Source: Moniliella sp. 'wahieum' (Eukaryota > Basidiomycota > Moniliellomycetes > Moniliellales > Moniliellaceae). From it: a DNA stretch of 64,000 bases. The first letter of the stretch is position 1. Each line of letters starts with the position of its first letter. The notes beneath the pieces were generated by a model. The model had not been told where the DNA came from. It saw nothing but the letters and a program-made list of their open reading frames with translations, and ran no database searches. Where the stretch lies: contig RSEE01000098.1 of assembly GCA_003971905.1 (NCBI GenBank), forward strand, positions 163,570 through 227,569, written 5' to 3'. Below, in pieces: positions 34,201 through 45,395 of this stretch. Position numbers and translations under genes: made by a program.

Positions 34201-34932
34201 GTCATCTTCATCGTCATCGTCATCGGTCAAGCGTTCGTGGTAGACCTCGCTCTCGCCATCGCTAGCTTCCTCCTCGTCGCGGTCAAACATGACCGCCACA
34301 CGGGTATCCTCTTCCACCGGCGCATCATCTGGTGCGGCCGAGGTGGGGTCGGGCTCGTCATAGTCAAACAGTTTCTTGCTCAATGCCAAGAGCTGGGTGT
34401 ACACGTCGGAGGAAACGTCCGTGTCGACTGCCTCGGAGATCTGAGCACGCTTGGCATGGTCCTGCAGCTCGGGGTCTTGAGGGTCTGGATGACCAAGTCG
34501 GCACCGGAGCGGACAACGTCGGAAGGCATGTCGCCCACAAGACGGTGCACGAGTGCCAGCAGCAGCTCGTACGTCGTGTTTCGGCGGTGGGGGGGCGGGG
34601 GGGAGGCGCTCCTCCGGTGGCAGCGAGCACGTCGGTGGGCCCGCGCGGGGCGCGGCGGCGGCGCGCTTGGCGGGCGGCGGGCCGGCAGGGGCGGAGTCCT
34701 GGTTCGGCTGGCGCTCGAGCGCGCGCGCGCGTTTCTTTTCCAGGTCCTGGATGCCCTCGCGGCCGGCACGGCTGCCCATCGCGCGCGGGTCGATGCGGCC
34801 GACCAGCGACTCGGCCTCGCCGGTGGGCTCGTGCTGGCGGCGGCCGATGAGGGAGCGGTCGGCGGTGGTGACCTGGCTCGACAGGGCCGAGTACTGGTAC
34901 CCGGCCAGGTCCACCGTCTTCTTGGGCGGCAT
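28227..34932 (-). CDS. BRR2: U5 snRNP RNA helicase Brr2, frameshifted
   Basis: Ski2-like spliceosomal helicase that unwinds U4/U6. On the minus strand, the start [17 protein letters not shown] leads into [20 protein letters not shown], the conserved Brr2 N-terminal segment. A strongly acidic stretch (residues near 250-310, around 34130-34300) follows. Cassette 1: [17 protein letters not shown] near 33345, [14 protein letters not shown] near 33010, [17 protein letters not shown] near 32890, [20 protein letters not shown] near 32200, then the Sec63 region with [20 protein letters not shown]. Cassette 2 keeps a near-canonical P-loop ([18 protein letters not shown], near 30740), DDVHLVGD near 30410 instead of DExH, and [17 protein letters not shown]. 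The terminal Sec63 part ends [20 protein letters not shown] and an acidic tail. A poly-Glu run (28525-28575) is an insertion in the last domain. One 58-nt intron at 32339-32396 is clear. Total about 2,200 residues, normal for the family; there are more than fifteen frame changes. Confidence 0.95.
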
Positions 34933-35152
34933 GGGGTGGCGGTGGTGGGGTGGCGGGGGGGGGGGGGCGGCGTGCATGCCGGCTGGGCAGAGAAGGGGGC
35001 GGGGCTGACGTCAGCGGGGGGCGCTGGGCGTTATGTCAGCGGCGGGCGTGGCGTGTGGCAGGGGCGGTGAAATGTACGAATGGGCGATGCTCTACGGACT
35101 ACTCGTATGACACTCGGAGCAATGCGCATTCGGAGGGATAAACGCTCACTAG

Positions 35153-37406
35153 TCACTCCTCCGCCAGACGCTCCATCAGGCGGTCGCGCTTCTTCTTGGC
35201 GCTGTTGAACTGCGTCGCAATCAGCGTCGACGTCACCCACCCGTCCTCCGGCCACTTCTCCGCGATCTGTGTGGTGTCAGCCGTGTGCCGCGCATCGCCA
35301 GCAGACTCACCTTGCGGTACACGCCCTTGCGCGAGCGGATGTCGCTGATGCCCTCGGTCTTCTCGAGCGAGTGCTTGTCGTTCTGCAGCTCCGTCATCGC
35401 ATCCCCAATCGTCACCACCAGCCAGATCTCCTCCTTGTCGTCCTCGCTGAACCGCCACTTCTTCGTCGGGTACGCCTCCCCCTCCGCCCCGGCTGCCACA
35501 TGCGCCGCCACCGCCGCGCTCCACTCGGCCTTGTGCTGCGCCAGGCTGCCCTCGGCCCGCGTAACCAGCCGCGCGATCGCCTCCTGCTGCAGGCCCTCGA
35601 GCAGCGCCAGCTCCTCCGCAAAGAATTCCCGGATGGTGAGTTTCTGCGATCGGTTAGCCCCCCCCACGCACGCACGCAAACACAGCACATAACATACCCG
35701 CAGCGTAAACCGGTTGTAGGGAAACAGACTCGGCAGCCAGTCGAAAAAATGTTGTTGTACACGCCCAAATCGAGCGCCAGACGCCACACGCAACAGCGGT
35801 TGCTTGAGCGCCGGCGGGAACTTGGATTTGACAGCAAAACTTTCCTGCTTGACCAGTGCATACAGCGCCGCCAGGCCCACCACCAGCAACCCGGGCAGCG
35901 GCTTGGGGTCGTACGTCCGCTTTTTCGCCCCGGCCTCGACCGCCTCCGTTGGCAGCTCCACCCGCTCATCGATCCGATGCGCCAGATGCACGAGACAGCC
36001 AGGCCCTGCCAGGCCTTTGACCGCCCCACGAATGGCCTCCTCCGCTTGCGCCTTGGACTCGGCATCCGGCGGCGCAGCCAGGATGCGCTCCGCCTCGGCC
36101 CGGCTGATCTCGACAGCTTCCTTGGCCAGGGAGGCTTGCGCGTCCACTCCCGTGGGCAGGTTGGGCGGTCGATCTGGATCGGTCCATCTTGCAGCACACG
36201 TTCATGCCAGAAGAGCTGGGCGATCGGCATGGGCCCCGAATCCGTACCTTCCACCCGCAGGGCGGTGGTCATGATCGGAGATAGATTGACGAGGATACTA
36301 GGTTCATGGTGTTTGGTAGGCTTGCTGGCCGGTTCAGGCAGACGCTTCTTTTCTGCGGCGGGTAGGCAAGGTTCGCAGCACCTTGGGAGACGAAAAAGCC
36401 GCGCGTACTGCGCGCAAAGTACGTCGGTTCGTCCACCACCAGCTCCGAGTCGTCGACAAAGGGATCCTTGGTATCGTACGCGCCCACATCGTACGGATCA
36501 TCCCCTTTTTCTTGCGCTTCTTTTTCTCAACCGGATGGCGCGCCAGCAGACCCGCCAAGTCACCCAGATCCTCCATCCCCTCGGGTGCGCGGCAGGCGAG
36601 GGCGGCACGATCGGGAGCGATGCCGGGGCGGACGTTTGCCCCTCAAACCAAGTGGCCCACTTGTCTCCTTTGGGCTTCAAGTGGGCCACCAGCAGCTTGG
36701 GAAAGTCCATGACGTAGGCATCCGGCGTGGTATGGTCGGGTCGACGTCAAACGCAAGCGCCATTCGAACCGTCGGCCTGGTAGGCGCCGAGACGGGCATC
36801 GCAATCTGGTCCTATCCACCGAAGGCGAGCGAGCGGCGCGTTTCTTGGTGCCCTTGCGGACTGGTGTGCCGTCTCCTTCCTGATATTGCATGCTCACGTC
36901 CGTCAGCATCGGGTCGATGTGAATGGGACTCGTCGCGTTCATTCCCAGAATCCTCATCCTCGTCCTCGTTCGTCTCGTCCTCTTCATCCTCTTCCCATCC
37001 TCATCCCCTTGCTCTTGCTCTTCTCCTCTTGCTCTTCCCCTTGCTCTTCTTCCTCTTCCTGCTCGTCCTCCTGCGCTTCCTCCTCATCCCCACTGTTGTC
37101 CTCCTCCTCCTCCTCCTCGCCAGAAGGCGAAGCAGAATGGGGCGACGGAGTACCTCCGTTCTGCAGCTCGTGCTCGTCGCGTCGTGGGTCGCCGTTTGCC
37201 TCCGCCTCCTTCTCCTGCTCTGCGGGCGACGCAGAGCGGGTGTGGGAGGGCGAGCGGGAAGGGGAGTGCGCAGGAGAGAGTGGCAATGCATGGGGGCTAG
37301 GCTCGTCGGGCTCATCGTCGCTGATGACAATCTGCTGCTGGGCATCGAGCGTCATGGCGGGATGGCCGCTGGAGCTGGTACGGGTACTGGTACTGGCAAG
37401 GGCCAT
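35153..37406 (-). CDS. HPC2: HIR complex subunit Hpc2/ubinuclein-like, frameshifted
   Basis: Subunit of the HIR histone H3-H4 chaperone, which deposits histones outside S phase and represses histone genes. From the ATG at 37406 the protein starts with QQQIVISDDEPDEPSP and a long acidic, serine-rich tract. After a basic stretch (KKKRKKKG) comes YDTKDPFVDDSELVVDEPTYF with FARSTRGFFVSQG, the Hpc2/ubinuclein (HUN) domain that binds Hir (about 36380-36480). The downstream middle domain includes AVEISRAEAERILAAPPDAE, CLVHLAHRIDERVELP, TIREFFAEELALLEGLQQEA and WPEDGWVTSTLIATQFNSAK, and ends in RDRLMERLAEE. A 54-nt intron (35644-35697) with GCTAAC interrupts it. Frame changes at about 36990, 36600, 36480, 36300, 36180 and 35290. 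Lies 220 bp downstream-to-upstream of BRR2 in the same direction. Confidence 0.88.
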
Positions 37407-39306
37407 GCTGTGCCGCGCGACAGGCCGCGGCGGGTGGGGAGCGGGCGAGAGGCGCAGATGCCATGCGCGTAGGCGGGGTCGAGCCGGAGCCGAGAGGGAT
37501 GGCGGGCATGCCAGCCGGTGGAGGTGCAGATGGAGGTGGAGGTGGCGATGGAGGTGGAAGTGGAGATGGAGGGCGAGGTGGAGCAGCAGGCGCGCCCACC
37601 GCCGACCTACATCGCTTCCTGCGCTGCCGTCGGTTGGATGGGCCAGCGCACTGGAATTTGAAAGTTCAACCTTCAATTCCACCACGCGCCCCCAATTTCA
37701 CATTGGAGCGCGTGGCCGAGCATCGATCATCAGGCCGTCTGGCAAGGTCACGTGTCGTCATTCGATGGGGCTTTGGATGTGGGCTGCGCCTCACCCCATG
37801 TCCGTGCTGTGGGATCTACGAACCCCCCCACCTCTTTCGACCGCGCCATCTCCTCTCGCCCCGTCCGCTCTTCTCCATTCCCCATCGCAGTGCGGCCATC
37901 GTTGCCCTCCAGGGACGCCTCTTACTCTGTACGCAGGCCAAGCTGTGCCACATGCAGGCACCGTGTGTGCTATGCAGATCAAGCGCGAGCTGGACGATGG
38001 GGGCCGAGTGACGCGTTCACTTGTACCGTCGGGGTTTCGACGCAGCGGACGGGACGAGAACCCTCCTCAAGGTAGAAAAGACGATCGCGTTGACACGCTC
38101 TTGAGAGCCTGCCTGATCGAATGGGAGAATGTGGCAGCCCGCTCTACTCGTAAGTCATTGCACCCTACGCACGCGGGCTGCGGCCCACACGAGGTCAACG
38201 ACTATCTTATTCATTTTGTTGCCCCCCTCTGGACGCACACCCGAAGAACGAATTTACGACGCAGCGTAAGTGCTGTCTGGAGATGTGGGAGAAGAGACGA
38301 CAGGAACTGATGAGCAGCTCAGCAACGCGACGGGTTTAATGTGGTCGAGCACAACGTCTTTGCGTTCAACTACTCGTAGCTTTCCGCAATCGCATCGGCC
38401 TCGTGCGTCTGGCTCCCCGACAAGCAGGTTCTGATTGGTCTCCAGTGTCGCAGCCTGTTCCTGCTCCTCGCGCAGCAAGTGGGCAAGTGTGGTGCCATAT
38501 GTCTCGCTGGAACGCATCTTGGCTTGCACCCCCAGCCAATTCACGCTACGTTTGGTGCATTGCACGAGGCTGGGTGGGAGCCGATCCTCAAGCTCGTGGC
38601 CTCATCCGGGACACCCTATCAGGACGAGACGAGGCGAGGCGTGGGCGGAAGGTGATGAAGCGTTCGGATTGCCGACGAGTGCTACTAGGGCCTGCCAGGT
38701 GCATTAGGAGGGTATCAGGAGAATGGATTGGATGAGGCGGACCACATCTTGAGGAGGTTGGGCACAAAGGCTGATGAGAGGCGCTGGTTGCGTACTGGAC
38801 GGAGCTATACCCATGGGAAGTGCAATGCCATTGGAACGCCCGAGGGAGAAGGTGCCGTGCTGCTTCGACTGCTGGACCAACTGGTGGGGGATGCGGCAAG
38901 AAGGCGAAATAACAGGTAAGCCCTCAGTCGTACTCAGGAGCCATATTTTCCTAACCCCCCTGGTCGCTAGCATGCTCCTCCGTCTCCATGTGCGCCACAC
39001 CCGGATTGAATTAATGGAAGCGAAGGGCAGGCAGCAGAGTGTGCTGTGACCTGTGCTGATGGCTGCCCCGCTGGATTCCGAATTGGGCTTTGGGAGCCAC
39101 CAAGCAGCAGCACGCAGCACACGCCCGGATGAGCGGGCCGGGTTAGGCGCAGCGTTCTCTGTGTCCTCTCGGCTGTAGATGATATACCAGGGCAAAAACA
39201 ATATATGGCACGTTGCTATCGATGGGCAGGCCTCGGCTGCGCCACATTCGCCGGCACTTGCAGGTGGCCAGCACGCCGCTTGGGACGAGGCGCCCCCCCC
39301 ACCACG
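37407..39306. other. Intergenic with unresolved short coding-like segments
   Basis: About 1.9 kb between divergent HPC2 and the RasGEF gene. A GGTGGAGGTG-type repeat lies at 37517-37585. Two segments look protein-like but cannot be assigned. One is plus strand around 38070-38340 (VDTLLRACLIEWENVAAR, then TQRKCCLEMWEKRRQELMSS ending at a TAA near 38337). The other is minus strand around 38400-38610 (SVNWLGVQAKMRSSETYGTT, then LAHLLREEQEQAATLETNQN). The latter looks like a real exon of a small helical protein. Either could be a short gene with introns. Confidence 0.35.
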
Positions 39307-42066
39307 ATGGCCGTGCTGGACGAGCAGGACGAGCCCGCGCGGCGGCAGCGACGCAACCGCGCCTTTGTCAGCGCCCTCCACCGCCGCCGCCGCACCAGCC
39401 CGCGCACCAGCCCGCGCACCAGCCCGCGCACCAGCCCGGCACCAGCCCGCGCACCAGCCCCACACCACTCACAGCCCCCGCACCAGCCCGCCCCTGCTCG
39501 TCCTGCCCGCCATCCCGACCGCTCCGCCCGGCCTTGGTCTCTCGCCGCCCGCCCCGCGCTCGCCGCCGACGCACAGACCACCCTCCCGCCCATCCCGCAC
39601 CCCGCCAGCAGCCTCCCCCCGACCTGCCCTGCCTCCGCTGCCCCCCGCGCCCCACACCGCCCTTCGCGCCCTCGCAGCCAGTGTGGCCAGCTTGCACGGC
39701 ACCCTCTCGCGCCCGCCGCCTCGCGTCGAGCCACTCGTCGCACCACCATCTTTGCCGTGTCGGCCGCCACTGCCACCGCTCCCCCTGCCTCCGCTCGCAT
39801 CCCCCCCCAGCAACTAGCCGTAGAACGAGCTTCACCCGTGCACCCCTCGGGTCCCCCCGCTCCCCTGCCAGTTCGCGATGCGCGCCCGCGAACAAGCGCC
39901 GCGTGACCCCCGCCAACCAGCCATCGCGGGCGCCACCCCCCCAGACCTATCCCCATACCGAGGCCTACATCCAGACGCTGGAGCAACTGGAAGGCGAGCG
40001 CCCGAGAACGCGGACCGTCGGATCCGTTCCCTCCCTGCCTCCGCTGCCCGAGGGAGGGTCCTGTGGCCATTCCCTCCTCACCTCCCGCCAGTCCTGCTCC
40101 CCGCCACCCGACCACCCTTCCCAGCACGGCGGCCCAGGGAGGGTCTGCACCCCAAGCCACAGCGGGCCAGCCACGCCGAGGCGGGGGGTCGCGAGCGGAG
40201 GGCCGAAGATGCCTTCTCCTTTTTGGATGTAATCGAACACGAAGATGGAAGAATCGGCAGTCACGACAGTAGCGTGGCATCCTCCGCTGTCTCTTATTGT
40301 TTTCCAGCCACCATACCTCACGTACCCCCACCGCCCTCCCCCCACCACCAAGTATACCGCTTCCTGCCGCCCCACGCACAGGCGAGCAAGAGGTCGAACG
40401 GTGTCCCACCCCCCTGTGCCTACATCCCAGCGCATCCAATCCGGCATGGGGCCCCTGGCTCCCGATCCGCTTTCAGCGCGTCCGGCATCGTGGGGTACCC
40501 CCACGCGCAACGTCGCTCACCCACACGAGCTCCACCAGTCCCCACCCTTCTCCCACCGAGCCTTTTATCCCGCACACAACAGCCGCGATGGGGCATCCAT
40601 TGCGGGGTCGGACTCGCTGGCTGAAGAACCCCGCGTGAGCTCGGGACAGAGGAGTATACGCTACTCCAGTGGGAGTGCTGCGTCGTGAGCGTGTCGCTGC
40701 GTACGTTGGAACGGCCGTTATCCGAAGTGACCAACCCTTCCTCCGTTACCCGTCGTCCCTACACGCAGAAGAAAGCAAAGATGTGCTAGAAAGACGACTT
40801 GTATGATATGTTTTCTTCTCCGTTGTCTCGGGTTCAGGTGAGCTTCATTTCCTTGCTTTCCCTTGCTTTGCTTGTTCCACTCAGCCACCACATCCCCGGT
40901 ATTTGGGAAACGGTGCGAATACTAACGCTTCCTCTCATCTCTTTTACTCTATACACAGAATTGCAGTTTCAGCGCACCTTTCTCACCTATTACCGTACAT
41001 TTGCCCCCACGGATCTGTTTCAAGCAATGGACGCACGGTGGGACGCCCTCGCCCGGGCCGAACCCGGTCCAGTGGCCCAGCGATCCATGGCCCGCTTGGC
41101 CCGCTTTGTTTTGCACTGGGGCCAGACCTATCCTTCGGATTTGGCATCGCCTCGGTTTCCGTCCTTGTGTGCGCAAGATGAAAACGCATCCTTCCACGCC
41201 CTTGCACGTGCGACACCTGCTTGCCTCGCTCCCTGCCCCACCCAACCCACCGAACGTGACCTGTGGACTGAACCCCGCCTGCCCCCGCCCATCTGCGTAT
41301 CCACCAGCCCAGCTGACGTACAGATCTTGCGAGCGACCGGCACCTTCATCCTCGATCTGTCCTCGCCAACGATCGTCGCCGACACGTTGACCGCACGCGC
41401 CGATGCGCTGCTACGCCCCGTGCGCGAGCGCGACGTGGTGCAGTACCTAGTCACGGGACAGGGCGCCCTACGCGCAGCACGGGACCACCAAACGCGTCTC
41501 ACCGCCTGGGTCATCGGCTTGGTACTGTCCCAACCGCGCTCGCGCAACCGAGCGCGCATGGCAACCGCCTTGGTCGCCGTCGCGGATGCCTTGCGCTCGG
41601 CTGGCGACTTGTTTTCGTTCGCGTGCGTGATGCGCGGCCTGACGGTCGAATCTGTGGCGCGGCTGACGCGCGTGCACAGCGCACTGACTCGCACGCCGTC
41701 GTACGCTTTGCTCGTGCAGATTGCGCACGAAGAGGGCGGGTGGGAGAACCTACTTGATGGGGTACCGCTACCCCGACTTGGAACGCGCGTTGCGCCACCT
41801 GGTCGGGCTCGCGCCCCTGACCACGGATACGGCAACAGTAAGCGCTCGCCACGTGAATTGGCGCGTGGTGCGTCAGTTTGCCCTGGCCGTCAACAGGTTG
41901 TGTGCGCCACTGCCGACCTGCGGCGCCACCCACCTCGGCCTGTGTGGAAATGGATGCCCTGCTGGGTCGCGTGCCCGGCATGGACGAGGCGACGCAGTGG
42001 GCTTATTCTCTCGACGCTGAGCCGGCCCGCGGTCATGCGGCCCCCCCTCCCGGCCCTGTTGGCTAA
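39307..42066 (+). CDS. Ras guanine-nucleotide exchange factor (RasGEF_N plus Cdc25-like catalytic domain), frameshifted
   Basis: Activates Ras-type GTPases at the membrane. The ATG at 39307 opens MAVLDEQDEPARRQRRNRAF and a long proline/serine-rich, presumably disordered N-terminal half with a four-fold TSPR repeat. After SLRTLERPLSEVTNPSSVTR, two short introns follow: 40838-40884 and 40913-40958, the second with ACTAAC. The RasGEF_N module is ELQFQRTFLTYYRTFAPTDL, then SMARLARFVLHWGQTYPSDL. The catalytic part includes TFILDLSSPTIVADTLTARA, RLTAWVIGLVLSQPRSRNRA, MATALVAVADALRSAGDLFS and RLTRVHSALTRTPSYALLVQ. It ends in QWAYSLDAEPA, corresponding to the family's closing LSL-EPR. Residue conservation is lower than in Cdc25/Sos, so this may be a divergent exchange factor. 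Frame changes near 41755 and 41930 and several in the N-terminal half. Confidence 0.75.
39389..39440 (+). repeat. 12-bp tandem repeat (CGCACCAGCCCG) coding for TSPR
   Basis: Four consecutive 12-base units in the disordered N-terminal part of the RasGEF gene, in frame and so length-neutral. Confidence 0.85.
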
Positions 42067-42566
42067 GATCCGATGAGGTGGGATGAGTAATGAGTGGGCA
42101 TGGGCACTGGGGTCAGCGTACCTCTATGTATGTTGTACTTGGTCAGCATTTTTTTCTCTGCAACAAAGGGGGAGGCAATCACGCCGGGTTGTTGTATAGC
42201 GTTTCTGATCTGTTTGAGCCACTATTGCCTTTGCATCATTCCTCTTTCTCCATTTACCCTGATCCCACCATCATCTCCCATCTCTCTTTGTTTGGCTTCC
42301 TATGATGGTCTATCTCAAGTGGCTGTATCCGTGTGGCGTGAATAGTACATCCGCAAGAAAGAGATGATATGGAGAGCGATACAATCATATCAATGCGACA
42401 TTCGGTTTCGTAACGATGCCCCCTGGAGCCGAAGCAAACAAAAAAAAAGTGCGACAAAAAAAGAGAGAGAGAAGAAACGAAAAGTGTCCATCCAAAAAGA
42501 GCATTTTGTTGAGGCGGCGGGGGGGACAGAAAAGAGGACAACGTGCATACAGGAGAGCTACCAGGT
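42067..42566. other. Convergent 3' flanks of RasGEF and GMC genes
   Basis: Rich in TTTCTCT and A-runs (42436-42455); no gene recognised. Confidence 0.5.
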
Positions 42567-44568
42567 TTACTGGTTGTCTTGCAAAATCAGCTCGGCCCCA
42601 ATCTCAGCGAGGCCGTACGTGATGGTCATCAGGTGCTGCGACATGGACAGCGGCGGACGGACGCATCAATCACACGCAAGCCCTCCGTATTGTACACCCG
42701 CAACCGCTCGTCCACCACTCCACCGTAGTTGAGTGGCAACTGGGAACACGACGAGCTGGGGTGGTACTCGGTGCCAAAGTTGGACTGGATGTAGTTGTTC
42801 CAATCGGCGTTGGACTGCACCCCGGTTCCAGGCGAGGATTCTTCACCGGTATAGTCGCTCAGCGGGGCCGACGTGCCAATCTGGCGCGCAAGCTGGCACC
42901 CATGCCGCAGGATCTGCAGGTCAATCGTATTGCGCACATAGGCCGCGTCAATGTCCGGCTTGTCAAACGCATTGGTCGAAGTAATCTTGACTGAACCTTG
43001 CGACGTGGGGTGCTGCAGACCACACTGCACGTTCATGTTACCAAACGAAATCGACCACAAAATTTCCACCGCCGGCACATCCTGCTGGTACACATCCGCA
43101 ATCTGTTGCAGCGATGCACGGTAGCCTTCCTTGACCGTCGCGGGCGCATCGTAGTCGTCGACCCACGCGTCGGTGGACGAGCTGATGTTACCAACGATCC
43201 GGTCCACGCTCATCAGCTTCGACAGCGGCGTATACGCCACTGCACTATTCACAAACGAATCCGTCACCGCGTCGCCCGTCACGCTCTGCGCCGGCATGGC
43301 CACCGAACTGTCCTTGGGAGGGAAGGTGACCGCACCACTCAGATGGTCCTGCAAATGGAACCCGACCCCAGGCACATTCGCCACCTGCGCAATGTTGAGT
43401 GGATCCAGCACCGACGAATCCGCCACCCCAGACAACTGCAGCAGCTGAGGCGAACCAATCACGCCGGCAGCCAGGATGACCTCCTTGGACGCCATCACGC
43501 TGCGCACCTTCGCGCTGGACGACTGGGCAAACTGCACCCCGGTCGCACGCGGCGTCGAGCCAGAGGTGTTGAACAAAATTTTCGTGGCCTGGTGCTCGGT
43601 GAGAATGTGGAGATTGCCGCGCGCAATCGGATCCAGGTAGCCCGTACGCGAAAAGGAACGGGTCCAGTTGCTGGGGTTGATGCTGCTCAAGGAGAGGAAG
43701 GGACCCGTGTTATTGCCATTGTACGGATCGTGGTTGACATTGATGCCAAGCGTGGTCTGGGCCGTCTGGAGGAAGGCGCCAACAGAAGCGTACTCGACGG
43801 CGGGCCAGGAATGATGAATGGGGCCAGAGGATCCATGGGAGGAGGACTGGTACGGCAACAGCGTGTGCTGCCGCCCCGGTGCTCCCTCGTGCATTTCCCC
43901 TTCAATCTTACCGACCGGCGTAAACGTTTCGGATTTCTTCATTGCGGACAACACATTGTCCCAGCCCCAGAGCTGCTGCGCCTCCTGCCCAAGCGATTCC
44001 AGCAGGTTCGCCCATGCAGCTTGCTCCGCCGCCGGTTGGCGCACCATGTAGAGCCCGTTGATGGCACTGGACCCGCCAAGCGTCTTGCCGCGCGCCCACG
44101 GCACCGAGCGCCCTCCCAGACCAGACTGGTCCACCGTCTTGTACTGCCAGTCGCGCGACGTGCCCACCGAGCTGTCGTACAGATCCGCATTGGGCGTCGT
44201 GAGCGAGCTCACATCCAGATCCGCCTCGCCCGCCTCGATCACAACGACCGAATTGGACGAGTTGGCCGACAAGCGGTTCGCCAGCACCAGCCCGGCCGTG
44301 CCACCGCCGACAATGACTGTGGGAAAACGGCGGAAACCGGACAGGAACAGGTTAGTCTTTGCTTTGTCCAAAACGGGAGGCAGGAGAGACGTACCATAGT
44401 CGAAGGTCTGGCCGTCAAACTCGGCTCCGCTGGTGGAGATGCCGCCCGGGACGGCGCGGGGGGCATAGCGGGTGCGTTGGTTGATTGACGCAGCAGCAGC
44501 GGAGCGGCGAGGCGAGGGCGGCGAGCATCAGCCAGCGGCGGCGGCGGGGAGCAGCGGCGATGAGGCAT
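42567..44568 (-). CDS. Secreted GMC oxidoreductase (glucose oxidase/alcohol oxidase type)
   Basis: FAD-dependent oxidase or dehydrogenase of sugars or alcohols. The minus-strand ATG at 44568 is followed, after a 1-base frame change, by RWLMLAALASPL, a signal-peptide-like core. A 78-nt intron (44317-44394, branch GACTAAC) separates FDY from the FAD motif VIVGGGTAGLVLANRL. Then VVVIEAGEADLDV, PWARGKTLGGSSAINGLYMV (GMC signature 1), AAGVIGSPQLLQLSG (signature 2), and near the C terminus YHPSSSC with the first catalytic His. A second His lies in MSQHLMTITYGLAEIGAELI, as in glucose oxidase. The main frame is open for about 580 codons. A single frame change near 42655 (GTCCCGCC read as GTCCGCC) sits before the last 29 residues. 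Total about 640 residues, normal for extracellular GMC enzymes. Least damaged gene of the window. Confidence 0.9.
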
Positions 44569-45115
44569 GGCGCTCAGGAAGAGTGGAGTAGGATGGGGGG
44601 GGGGGGGGAGGAGGGAGAGGTGGAGGTGTGGCGGGCGGTACTTGTAGTCGGGGTGCGATGGCTACTCAGCTGGGTGGCGACCGGTGGGGCCAGAGGTGAG
44701 CTGGACTATATACGTCGCGTGTAAACATGTACATGTAAACGTAGCTGAGCAGCCAGAGTTGGCCTGTGCGGGCCTGTGCGGGCCTGTGCTGGCCTGCACT
44801 GCAACCAAGTCTTATTCATGCGGGCACCGCGGCTGTGTGATCGGCGCATCGGTCGGAGAGCGGCGTCGGCGTAAGCTGCCACTGGCGCTGTGCTGCCCCG
44901 GTCGCCCCAACTCCACCGCCGAACGCCACACTGCCTGCAGGGCTTCCGACGACGCCCTCGGGCAGAGGCACTGCAGCGCCCTGCGCCCGCTGCTGATGCA
45001 CCGAGGCAAGGGGCACTCAGCAGCGCTCAGCACCAGTGGCGCCCAGGAGCGACGCTAGCCGGGCCGGCCAGCAGGGTGCACCCAGCTTAAGCTGGTTAAA
45101 TCTCCCTTCTTATAT
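44569..45115. other. Intergenic upstream of the GMC gene
   Basis: Includes a G-run (44595-44609) and a short GGCCTGTGC triplication at 44762-44794. No gene recognised. Confidence 0.5.
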
Positions 45116-45395
45116 CGCAGACCCCCTTTTTACTTACGTAAAATTACACAAGCATGCCACCTGGCACGTTTCACCCGGCGCGTTCCAGGCGGGCGCAGCC
45201 AGGCGGATGCACATGGGTGATAAAATTCCGCCCGAGGCGTAGTGGTGAATACTATTCCGCTCTCCAGCGTGGAACGGTGGACCGGTGGCTACGGTGGCGA
45301 AGGCGGACCCGGTGGCTAAGATGGCGACGGTGCACCAAGCATCAAGCTGGGGCGAAGCCACAGCTGACCGGGCCGTAGGCCCGGTGGTCTTCTAG
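45116..45395 (+). repeat. Composite hairpin repeat, copy A
   Basis: The sequence starts CGCAGACCCCC, runs through TACGTAAAATTACACAAGC and GGCACGTTTCACCCGGCGCG, then CCGCCCGAGGCGTAGTGG, CTCTCCAGCGTGGAACGG, and ends in AGCTGACCGGGCCGTAGGCCC with two GC-rich hairpins. The same order recurs at 46678-47183. Confidence 0.88.
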
